Below are positions 1 through 11,000 of a stretch of 64,000 nt of DNA, piece by piece. A program made the position numbers and the translations under genes. Position 1 is the stretch's first letter. Each line of letters opens with the position of its first letter. The notes below the pieces were generated by a model. The model worked only from the letters and a program-made list of their open reading frames with translations, was not told the DNA's origin and searched no databases. Source of the DNA: Arabidopsis thaliana (Eukaryota > Streptophyta > Magnoliopsida > Brassicales > Brassicaceae); the NCBI RefSeq assembly GCF_000001735.4, contig NC_003070.9, forward strand, positions 25,095,971 through 25,159,970. The letters are read 5' to 3'.

Positions 1-914
1 TGTTGGTTCCGCTTGAGGCACAATTCTCGTCTTTCTGCATCAGCTTTCTCAGTGGTGTAGGTTGGCTTTGCTTCCGGCGTAGATGGCTTTCATAGCATCT
101 TCGTCCGGCTTTGTTTCTGGCATCGGTGGTTTTGTCAACACCGGTGGTTGGCTCTGTTTCTAGCGATCTCGTCGCTTATCTCTCTAGCGAGTATTGGCTA
201 GCTTTTGCTCTAGCTTTTGTTTTTTTTCTTTAGACTCTTTCGATTTCCAATTAGTTTTGGTTTTCTTTGGCTCTCGCTAGTTTTTTCTCTTTCTATTGAT
301 CTAAGTTTCTAATTCTTCAATCCTTCTTTGTTTAAAGGGCTTGATTCGTTCTTCATGCTTTCTAGGTTTTAAAATTTTAAGAACGAAGTTGTATTGTTGG
401 ATTGATGTTTCTCTTAGTTAATAGTTCATGTTGAAGTAATTGGGAGCTGAATTAAAGATCGATACTTTGGATTCGATTGAATTTTCGTTTTTAGGTTTGA
501 TGACCTGCAATTGAAGATTGAAAGCTTGTCGATTGAAGAAGAAGAAGAAGAAGATTCAAAGAGTCATATTCTCATCAAAGCTAAAATTGGAATCTCGCCA
601 TGATTTCTTTGGGCGAAGTTTGAGACTTGTCGATAGATCAAGTTCTCTGGTGATTTTGGTCGGATTGAAGATTCCCGACGACACACAATTCTGCCAGTGA
701 ACGGAAACTCCTATCTCTTCCACTTCCCACGTGTCTAGAAGTCTGGTTACCATTGGATACGTGTTTCATGTGCTGTCTACAACAAGCTTTCCTTCAATTT
801 AGGGTTTTTAGTTGGGCTTTTCTTTTAATTTAGTGTTATGACCTGTTAATTTTGGCTCTGTATTATTTGGCCTTATATAAATAAATAAAACACAGTTGTT
901 ACACAAAAAAAAAA
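1..914 (+). mobile_element. Poly(A)-terminated retroposon-like sequence (5' end outside or unclear)
   Basis: No convincing open reading frame is present. The stretch is pyrimidine-rich and relatively GC-rich at first (repeated tggctttg-like words), and its plus strand ends with overlapping AATAAA signals near 880-890 followed by a run of 14 A at about 905-918. That is the shape of a reverse-transcribed, polyadenylated transcript. A G-box (CACGTG) lies near 729. A non-coding Sadhu-like retroposon is one possibility, but I cannot confirm the family and the 5' boundary with its target duplication is not visible. It could equally be the 3' part of an ordinary non-coding transcript with a genomic A run. 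Confidence 0.3.
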
Positions 915-918
915 AAAA

Positions 919-1926
919 TTTAAAAAGTTCAAAAAAAATAAGGTCAAAACTATATTTATAAAATAGTCCAGATTTTAACTTTAAAAAAAAAATTATAAAA
1001 CAAAATTGATGTACAAAAAGGTCCAAAAAATGATGAAGCATGTGTGTGAAGAAAGAATAAAATGATGAAGTAGGTTGGAGATGGGATACTAAGTCATAGC
1101 ACAAATAAATAATTTTATTGTAATTTTGTTGTTATTAAAATTATGTTTTACATATGAGAGGGTTGTATTTTTCTTAAGAAATATTTGTTATGTCGTGTTT
1201 GAATTTGGCTTGTGACACAACGACACAAATTAACTACTAGATTACAAGTTGTAATGGCGAGAAACTTTTTATATTTTCAGGGGAAGTCAAATTATTTGAA
1301 GTGTTGTAGAATATATATTGTCAATTGGTAATGGTCCAAAACAGCTGACCATTTTGGATAGTTAAAATAGATAATTTTTTGTTGTGTATTTGTATAAAGG
1401 TAAAACTTACAATTAAAATTAAAAATGCCCGCTTTTTATATATACTTTTTTGTAGTGAAAAGGTTAAAAAGATTAAATTATTTTGGATAAACAGATTTAA
1501 AAAGTTACCAAAATTTTGTAAGAACTTTTTTATGATTAAAAGTCTACTTCTTATACATGACATTTGTATTGATTGTACAACACTTGATTGTAAAAAAAAA
1601 AAATGTTGTTTGGAAAAATTAAGAATCCAGAGGTAGTGTTGTTGCCCAAGTGAGGACATAGTACAATAGTAGTATTCAAAATGCTAACATGCTAATTTTA
1701 AAAAAATCTAAGAAATCAACACTCAAATCACTTAGTCTCATGCTTGTAAACACAAAACCAAATACATCAAATCTCATGCTCATTACATTTCATACATCAT
1801 CTTAGTCCTGTGCTCTTAATAGTTTGATGTTTTATAGAAAGAAGTTTATTGTAAATTCTAATTATCAATTAATTCAAGACTGTTTTAAGAGTGAAAAGAA
1901 AAAACTAAAATCATTACTTATCATGA
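919..1926. other. AT-rich intergenic sequence
   Basis: About 1 kb of A/T-rich sequence with homopolymer runs and no reading frame that resembles a protein. No RNA gene or repeat recognised. Confidence 0.6.
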
Positions 1927-1934
1927 CATGTGGC
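1927..1934. repeat. Left 8-bp target site duplication of the hAT element
   Basis: The 8-mer catgtggc directly precedes the element and is repeated exactly at 3070-3077. An 8-bp duplication is diagnostic of hAT superfamily insertion. Confidence 0.9.
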
Positions 1935-3069
1935 TAGGGATGTCAAAATGGGTCAAAATTCATGGGTCAACTCAACTCAACTCAACCCATGAACCCTAAT
2001 GAGTTGAAAATTTTGACTCAAATGAGTTGATGAGCCAAATGAGTTGATGAGTCAATTGGTTTGATGAGTAAAATGAGTTGGGTTGTAATGGTTAATGGTT
2101 TCAATGGTTTACCCAATTAACCCATCAAGTTTTGTAAAATTGAATTAAACCAACTAAAATCTCTAAACCAATGTCAATTTAAGTTTAACCAACATATTTA
2201 AACCAATTTAATAAAATTAATATTTTTCCAAATTTCTTAAATATACAAGCGATGAAATTGATAAAAAGTAAACTCGTAATTTTTCCACTAAAAAAGATAA
2301 ACCCGTGATTTTCCCGCCAAAAACGTAAATCCATAATTTTCCCGCCAAAAACGTAAACTCGTAATTTTCCCGCCAAAAACGCAAATCCGTAATTTTCCCG
2401 CCAAAAACGTAAACTTGAAATTTCCCGCCAAAAACGTAAACCCGTGATTTTCCCGCCAAAAACGTAAATCCGTGATTTTCTCGCCAAAAACGTAAACTCA
2501 TAATTTTCCCGCCAAAAACGTAAATCCGTAATTTTCCCGCCAAAAACGTAAACTCGTAATTTTTCCGCCAAAAACGTTAACCCGTGATTTTCCCGCCAAA
2601 AACGTAAACTCGTAATTTTCCCGCTAAAAATGTAAATCCATGATTTTTCCGCCAAAAACGTAAACCCGAGATTTTCCTGTCAAAAATGTAAACCCGTAAT
2701 TTTCCCACCAAAAACGTAAACCCGTAATTTTCCTGCCAAAAACGTAAACCTATAATTTTCTCGCCAAAAACATAAACCTGTGATTTTTCCGCCAAAAACG
2801 TAAACCCGTAAAAAGTGGAATCCGTAAATATTCTAAGTTTGATAATGATGAATTAATAATATTAATTATTTATTATTGTTTTATAATAATAATTAATTAA
2901 ATTATTACTTAAATGGGTTAACCTATTTAACAACTCAACCCATCAAATTAAATGAGTTATGGGTTGACCCAACTCATTTAACAAAATGAGTTGGGTCAAC
3001 CCATAACTCATTTAACTCTAAACTCATTTGATTATGAGTTGAGTTGGGTTACCCATTTTGACATCCCTA
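1935..3069. mobile_element. Non-autonomous hAT-superfamily element with internal minisatellite
   Basis: The element is 1135 bp. It begins with tagggatgtcaaaatgggt (1935-1953) and ends with the exact reverse complement (3051-3069), a perfect 19-bp terminal inverted repeat. It is flanked by identical 8-bp copies of catgtggc. Subterminal regions on both sides are full of inverted short words (aactcatt, caacccat), so the ends can fold on each other over about 150 bp. There is no transposase coding sequence; reading frames inside come from the 28-bp array. The perfect terminal repeats and target duplication suggest a fairly recent insertion. It would need a hAT transposase supplied from elsewhere. 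Confidence 0.92.
2275..2811. repeat. 28-bp tandem array (about 19 units) carrying E2F-type sites
   Basis: Units follow the pattern gtaattttcccgccaaaaac + gtaaactc with a 28-bp period (27 in one unit). Ten of about 19 units keep the exact core TTTCCCGC, the canonical plant E2F binding sequence (TTTSSCGC); nine of these read TTTCCCGCC. The first intact core is at 2309-2318 and the next at 2337-2346. Degenerate cores cluster on the right side (2640-2800) and nearly all differ by C-to-T or G-to-A changes. Because 28 is not a multiple of three, the minus strand reads open in several frames; these are not genes. Confidence 0.95.
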
Positions 3070-3077
3070 CATGTGGC
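3070..3077. repeat. Right 8-bp target site duplication of the hAT element
   Basis: Exact copy of the 8-mer at 1927-1934 (catgtggc), directly after the terminal inverted repeat. Confidence 0.9.
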
Positions 3078-3291
3078 AAAAAGAATAAAGTGTTAAAATT
3101 GTTTCAGTCTTTAATTTAGATTATTTTCATCTTTTCACTAATTTTTATTGTTTCCTCTACAATAACAATAGAAAAATAAAACTACTCATATACATGAATT
3201 GGATTGTCTTTCCAGATCAGATTAGCAACCAACATATTAACACGTCCTCACACTAGGTTAGCTAATAATTCGTATTTTGTTCTTTACAGCC

Positions 3292-4655
3292 TCACAGGTA
3301 GAGCATAGTTGCAGAGGACCAACTGAAGCAATCAGGTTTAGACACCTGAGAATTCTTCATCACTAAAAGACACAGAGCACTAAATTTGTTAGTTGTACGC
3401 CGATCTTGTTGCGGGCGAGAAACAGTCGTCACTTGCTGATTTTTTCTAGATGATATCAGTGTCGTCCTAACATGATCATCATATTTAGATGATATTGATA
3501 TGCTTGTGGGTTTACGCTTCTGTTCTGGTAGGTTTATAGATGTCTTCGTATTATCAAACTGATGAAGATCCTTCACATGTTCTACAAAGACGTAGACTCT
3601 CTGATAATTGCTAAACCATTCAGAGTCTTCTCCAACACCTTGAATTTCAACACTTAAGAGAGTGTTATTTTCGGGATTATAGTAGAAAACATAAAACGGT
3701 TTACATGCATACATCTTCGCCAAAACAATTTCACCTCTAGTAGTAACCCCAACAAAGGAAAGATTATAATTAACCTTAACAACATTATTATCAGGCTTCA
3801 AAGTGTAGGCATACTTCGACCATTCCTCTTTCTCGAGATCCTCTAAAACCCACATAGATAACTCAAGAGGAAATCCACCTAATTTGTCCTTATAGTTTAT
3901 CAATTCAAAAAAACATTTTACCATATCATGATTTACATGGAAAAACTTGAATTTCTCAAACCTAACATCAAAACAACCTATCACATCATTCGAGCTGTCC
4001 TGTGTATCGTAAGCTATGTAATACAAAACTCCATTAATGCATATCGGGCTTTGCCCACAAGGACGATACCTTAAGGAACTTTGGATACTCCTCCACTTAT
4101 CATTTTCTGTTCCTAATGTCAGAATATAATGATTGTCTAGAATGTTAAGAACCAAAACCTTGAATTGCTTGCCAATCGGGTCAAACCCTAAATCGCCAAA
4201 GATTCCTGACGGTTGAGGTGGTAAGATCGCATATACTGTCCTGTGCTAGGTTTACATATCACACACACTTCATAGTTACCCTCTTTTGACATCCACACAG
4301 TACGTAAATATATCAAACCAAAAGCATAGCTAGTCCCGTGATGTTGATGTTGTTTTATTTCAGAAAGCTTCATATGAAAATCAGCGGCTACTTCAAGAGA
4401 TGACTTCTCATATGGATTCTTAGGCTGAGGCGACGAGTAGAAGCTCCACTCACCGCCTCGAACGATCCCGAGTAAGAGACGTGGATTAGATGAGGACCTG
4501 TTAACGAACAACCTGGTGAAATCTTGACTGGCAAGCATGGACGACCATAGCTTCGAAACGCAGTGAAATCTCGCGATGGACTTTGTAGGCAGTCTCGAGA
4601 GTATATCAAGAATCAGATCAGTTGGGATGGAATCTAAGGTTTCTCCTCTATTCAT
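3292..4655 (-). CDS. F-box protein with F-box-associated (FBA) domain; reading frame shifted by 2 bp
   Basis: The start at 4655 gives an N-terminal F-box (IPTDLILDILSRLPTKSIAR..CVSKLW, residues about 10-45), the part that binds SKP1 in SCF ubiquitin ligases. The FBA-type region follows and continues to a stop at 3292, including the family hallmark GFDPIGKQFKVL. These two parts are in different frames: the first frame stops at 4188, and the downstream frame is open only from about 4245. The switch point fits an extra AT in the short run atata at 4231-4235, turning CAG TAT GCG into CAG TATAT GCG. Without it one frame of about 453 codons would result. Either the allele is a pseudogene giving a 155-aa F-box stub, or the sequence has an error there. 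It corresponds to the At1g67130 position. The substrate is unknown. Confidence 0.8.
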
Positions 4656-5045
4656 GATCGTTGTATTAGTTTGCTTGCGGAAGAAAGAGAGAGAGATATG
4701 AATACAAATCTGTTAAAATTTGACCTAATTAGATTATGTTAAATTGTTAATCAATCTCATTTATGGTCGGCACTGACCAAGGCCCAAGAAGCCATGAGTG
4801 TTAAGTTTTAACCATCCTTTTTTTGGCAGCGGGCCTTAATTAACCATTTAACTTCATCAGAACTTTTAACAGTGTGATTAGCACTTGCGCGGAGATTCGG
4901 AGAGCTTTTTTACAAGAAAGCACAGTAGAAAAATCAAACAATGTATAAAACCAATTTCAACTTTTATCCCCAAACCAGTAATCACAGCAATTGAAGTGAC
5001 GCATAAAGACAACACAAATGAATCATAAATGTTTTACAGTAAAAT
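4656..5045. promoter_or_regulatory. Short spacer: F-box promoter and SWEETIE 3' region
   Basis: 390 bp between two minus-strand genes. It must hold the promoter and 5' leader of the F-box gene (near 4656-4730) and the 3' UTR and poly(A) site of SWEETIE (near 4900-5045). GGCCCA/GGGCC (site II-like) words occur at about 4781 and 4830. Nothing else is recognised. Confidence 0.45.
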
Positions 5046-8000
5046 TTATATATAATCCACGTCGCTCTTATTTTCAGCAATTGTCTCTTCCGTTACAATA
5101 ACATCAGCTCCAACATGTTCCTTGCTAGATTCATCCTCGGGTGACTTTTGAATCTGTTGCGGTTCAAGATCATCTAAGGCTGGTGACTCTACCTCAGTTG
5201 AAGCAAGTTTGATATCAGTTCCAATGTTTTCAGATTCCAAATTCTTGCTTTCAACTGATTGTTCGTTTATTTCAACAGGATGGTCACCAGATGAGGTTTT
5301 GTCATTCTGGCTTGTAAGCGCGTCTTCTATGAGACATGGCTTTACTGTTTCCTCTTCAACCTCTTTGCTTTTGTCAACCGAGTCTTCTCTTGTGGTGAAA
5401 CATGGCTCTACTGTCTCCTCTTCAACAACCTCTTTGCTTTTATCATTCGAGTCTTCTCTTGTGATGTCTGTGGCATGGTCAGATGCAAGATGTTGATCAT
5501 CAGTTTCTTCTGCATTTGATTCATCATCCTGTATAGAAGACCTCCCAGGAAGATCCGGCTCCTCTTCAGCAACACTTTCTGTCTTAGACTCTGACCCTTC
5601 AAGATTTGTGGAAGCAGGGAAAGACTGGAAAGTGTCCCAATCATCATCATCATCATCTTCTTCTTCTTCTTCTTCTTCGTCAGTTCCACTTTCTACTGTG
5701 CTAACCTGATTGAAAGATGTTGGCATAGTAGACAACGCTTCTTCTTTAACCATATTAGCAGTAGAGGTAACTTTTTCAGGCGTTGCTACCACAGGTGCTG
5801 GTAGTTTGATATCCATGGCTGGAACCAAGGATTTTGGCTTCGCAAGGGCACTATCTTTAGAGACAGAAGCACGAATAATATCCTAACATCAGAAGAACAA
5901 GGACACCAATTAGATAGTTATTTCAAATTTTTGCATGCATAATGCTTAGCCATGACACATTTAAGGAAAATATAGAGAAAGATCAGATGATTAAAAGGAT
6001 AGGGGATTTGGGATCCATTAGAACTTTCGAACACACTGTTTCCAGGCAAGTAAATCAAATCGAATGCATATAACAACCTGAAGCTGCTGCCGGTGTGTTA
6101 CTGGAAGCGACAGCAAAACATCCTTAAAGTGAACAGCCGAGGAAGGCAACTGAGCTAGATGAGAAACAAGCCGCACAGCTACATTTCTTAACTCGAGGAC
6201 TTCCTGGTATTATCCATAAAACAATAAAAAGAAGACATTTAAGCCTTAAGAGGGAGCAACAAAATTTCTAATACAGAATTTACATGTCGGGCTAGGAATG
6301 GAACCTGAGAAACGCCATCTGAAGTCTTAGAGAAGACGACAAGAACCACTTCAAGAAAAAGGCTCATGAATCCCTTCTGAAGTTCATCTGTAATTGAGTG
6401 TGTCTGAAGTAGCATTATGAACCGCAAGCATTCACCAGCTATGACCACCGATTCCGTATTCACAGGTTTCTATCCAAAAGAATAAGAATGAAGTCAGTTA
6501 TCATAGTTTTTACATCTAAAAAGACGTCAAAATTACTCTTTTCTTCTAAAAATGTAAATTCAGTGATTTTGGAAGGAAGAAATGAGAAAACAACCAGAAG
6601 CGCCCTCTGCATCAGACTGACAATATCTCCAATAAGTTCGCCGACAAATAAGATCACAAAACTTTTCTCCTCTGGGTTGTTGTATCGCTGTACCAAGCTT
6701 TTTAGCACTTGTAAGACAGTAGCTTGAACCTACAGATATTTGAACTTATACTATTAAGAGCTCGATAATCAACAGTTGAACTAGCATATGACAAGGAGGC
6801 AAGTCTCAGATACCTGAACATTGGAATCTTTAACAACTGCTGCTATACTAATTTGGCAACTCTTCAACATGACAATACAGATAGAATTGGTATTAGTTTC
6901 ATCTACTGGACAATCAAACTCGTAGGCAAGCTTAGCCAGTGAAAAGAGTTGTTCCAGACAGAATACAAGCTTCAACTGAAGTAGCTTGCGTAACCCTGAT
7001 CTCTTGCTGTCCACAAGCTGGATACCGTTGATACAATCTCTAGTCAGATCCCCAACCATATGCAGACAAGCACCAAAAATTGCTCTTAGATGGAAGCCAC
7101 TATCGGCAGCAAAATTAGTGCCATCTGCAATAAAATCATTTTGATCAAACAGTTTCAACAAACTTTACAATGTCCCAATAAAGGATGCAAAATATTTCAG
7201 TTGCACAAATCGACTTCACAATTCTGCATTTGCAACTTCGGGGCTCACATAAAACAGACATAAAGCATACATGATCTATACTGAATGTACCATCAAAACG
7301 AATCTAACATTCTACCCTCTCACAGAACTTTGACACCATCTGATAACCACCCTTAGCCTAGTAGACAAAAAATTAACCTAGCACCAACTCTATATAAACT
7401 TACTATCTGTTCATTCTATACAAACTCTTATCATTTTAGCTTCCTAAATAACATCGGCCATTGCTTATCATATTTTCATACCAGTATAAGGCTTTTGCGA
7501 TGAGGCTCTGGTAAGCTCAAGCAATAAATCGTTGGTGGACTTCACAATCTCAAGAGCTTTGGGTAGGTATGCGTCAGTGGGGACTTGCCGGATGCACTTG
7601 TAGCCACTTAATAAAAATGCCAAAGGCGCCGAATTTAAACGATGCTGCATTTTACAAACAATCATCAGTTAGATGTAAAGAGTACAACAAATATAACAGA
7701 ATTCGAGAAATGCAACAAATAAAGCAAAAATCCCTCAAAGTTTATATGTTACCTTCAACTCAAAACGTTTCACTAGCGTCTTTATGGAGATAAATAAAGG
7801 GGAAAGCATATTGTCCCAAATGCCATCATCTGGCGAAATTTCATTATGTCTGAAACAGAAAGGAATTTTTGGTAAGGTCGTTTCCAAATATAATGCAGTA
7901 TATTTCTCTCTACATAATTTTAAACAGAAGTGAACACAGCTTCCAAAAATCTCTTTAATGCACACCTGTGGAGAATTTTGAACAGGTACCCAAGACAGAG

Positions 8001-11000
8001 TTCAATAGTCGAATAGGCAAATTCCTCACTTTCAAGAAAATCTTTTGGACAGTTTTGTGAGATCTGTTGGAAAAAAATAAACTTCATCAGAACTCGCATC
8101 TTTTCTAACGCGTAAGGCATATATAGTCCTGGAAAATTAATCAGGAATCAGTGTTACGAAGAAATTCATCAAACAGTGGTATTATGACCATGAAGTACAT
8201 AATATCTGGTGATATGCCTATGGCAGGGTAACAGAAACAAGGGTAACTGATTATTTCTCCTACAGTGGAATAGTATATCTTGGTTCCAACTAACTAAAGA
8301 TAAAAGAGAACAGAGAAGGAATACATATATACAAACGTTCTTGAACCTCATTTCCAATCTTAAGAAAAGTCAGTAAATGCAAGCCAAAAATGATGCTTTA
8401 GGGTTCAATAACATCAACGAGTTGTGTACCTGTTGTACTACTGATACTGCAAGAATATCCCATGAACTGTCCATATGAAAGGAATACGACAAAACCTGGA
8501 TGAGTTACAAAAGGAAAATGAATCCAATTAGAGTAGTGTATAACTAATCAAAGCTCACAGCCTATGGCGCTTGGACATTGCTAAAGCAGAAGCCAGTTAG
8601 GAAAAATAAGAAAAATATGGGGTGTAGTGGATCTGCACAAAGCACAAGGTATTATGTGTTCCAAAGAAGAAGCATGTGGCTGCTTAAACCAATATCAAAT
8701 ACGCTTTAGTAGCTGATGATAATAAGAACTAAGATAGAATGGCATGAGAAGAATTTAAAAGGAAACAAAATATTTGAAGTGGCTCTACCTGCAATAGCTC
8801 TTGGCAGAGGTCTATACTAAGAAAGCCACTGGAAAAAAATCTTCCAGCAGAAAGAGATTGGAAAACTGGTAATGCAATTTCATATAACTTTAGGCCCTGG
8901 AACGAAGATTCGTTGATGCTGGAGTCTCCACTAGATTTGATTTTAGCTGAGCTAAAAGGTATTACTTGCATACTAGAGGCTGGATGCATCCCTTGAAACA
9001 AGACAAGTACAGCGAAGCCCCATAGAAACTGAAAATCTTCAGCCTCTAGTGTAACCATGCGATGTGTAGATATCAAGGACCTATCAGAAAATTCTTCAAC
9101 ACTATGATTCACCGGAATTGCATCCAGGACTAAAGCTTGCAGGATGACAGGCCATGCCTCTTCCAGACAAGGCTGTAGCCTTCTTGACACAGTATGTGGC
9201 AGGATTTCATCTAAGAATGAGCACTGCTGCGGCAAGTTTAAGATCTTATTAGAAGATAGGGGAGCACAAGGATAGAAGTGTTCAGCTAAAGAGAGAAAAC
9301 AGAACTATTAGGAGTTGACTCACACTTTTCTTGAGGTTTTGACATAAGCAAATATAACTGTAGCCCTTTAGGACCTGAATCCAGTACCTCCCGAGAAGGT
9401 CTGAACTCTTGGAAAACATTGGCAACAGTGCTTCAAATTCTACTGGCACCTCACCATGGTGTTTTCTCAAGAACGTAAATATATAACACTTAAGCGAGGC
9501 ATGTGCAGCAAGAAGCCTGATCTTGATCTACGTTGCAAGAATAAGTATACTCAGTGATAGCCAAATAAAATTAGAAAATAAACCCTTTTGTTGCTTATGC
9601 ACCTTGCTTGTGACCCATTCAGCAAACGAAGGATAATATAATTCGTTAAAGTCATTGAGTGGACGTGAAAGTAGAGAAAATATGCGTTTGACTGCAACTT
9701 GATCACTTCTTATTATTCCACTGGTCATTATCTGGAATTAAACACATTAATTTAGTAACATAATGGCCAAAAATCTGAAGGAAGAACTACGACAGATGTC
9801 ATGCTCACCTTTGTGGCCAATTGTAACCCAGCTTCCAGAAGAACAGGGCCAGAATTTGCATCCAAGGCAGTACGAACAGCAGACAGAAGTTGAGCCTAAG
9901 TGTGAAAATAGTCGGTAACTATTATGTTCATTAAAAAGTTTAATTAGTCTTTGTTCGTTGAGAAATAATTTTGAATGGGAGCACCTGATACTGTTCCAGA
10001 AGAAGATGTCCAGGAAGTTCAGGGTCGGCTACTAATTTAAACTGCATCAGTATCAGACAATTACAAATTATGTTTACTGCAAACTACCACACCACATCAC
10101 CAAGGTGAATATGACAAGGAGGCTAGCAAAATATTGGCGAGAAACACACATGTAACTAGTACAATTCAGAAATCTTCCACTACCAAAAAGTCTCACCTTC
10201 TCAAGAATAGTACTAAGAAGTCCAACTCCAATTGGCCTCATGTTTTCAAACTGAATAGTGCTTATCTGAATAATTTGGTAGATCTTGTTAGAATTCTCTC
10301 AGGGCATTTTCCAGAATACTTGAAATGGTTCTTTACAAAGTAATTCCTTTTGTTTACCTGATAAGCAAGAGATATTAGCTCTTGTAGTTGAAGGACTAAC
10401 CAGTCACCTGAGCTTTGTCTATTAGAAGCAAGATTCCTCGCCAATAAAATATCAAAATGAGCAGCATCATTGCCTACAGCCTCTGGCAAAAGACTCAAAC
10501 ACCTACAGTTGAAAATCAATTGGGCTAATTTAGAACACGAACAAATATAAACTCTTATGCAGTTTGACTGAGAGCTGCAACCATTAAGTTATTAAGTGCT
10601 CAGGATTAACTAAACGTTCAGATTTCATTTAATATTGGCTCAATGCTGAAACCCTTGAAGAACTTGTGAAAATTTGGTTCTGCGTCAACATACATTTTTG
10701 AAATATCAGTTGAAATTTTATTTTCCATCAAATTTTAGTTATGGTCACAAACTACTTCAGAGCATTAGTTAAAAAATATTTATGTCAACAGTATTCACTA
10801 GAGAGGTAGGGTAAGAACAAAGAAACATCTCCCACTTACTCAGCTGCAAAAACTCTGGTTCGATATCTCAAGGTTTTGTCTTTATCAGGATTGGCCCGTA
10901 TAGATTTCCCACTAGAGCTAGAAACCATGTCTTCATCATCATCGCCAAGGTTCTCTCTTGTGTAAGCAGGATCATTTTCTGCAATGCTCGTTTCAGCACT

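Noticed and set aside
2185-2795. Open frames of 72-156 codons on the minus strand in the 28-bp array
   Set aside because: They only repeat the array (VYVFGGKITDLRFWREN-like words) because 28-bp units keep three frames open. No domain, and they lie inside a transposon.
2275-2811. CRISPR-like regular repeats
   Set aside because: Units are directly adjacent with no unique spacers, and the genome is a plant nuclear genome.
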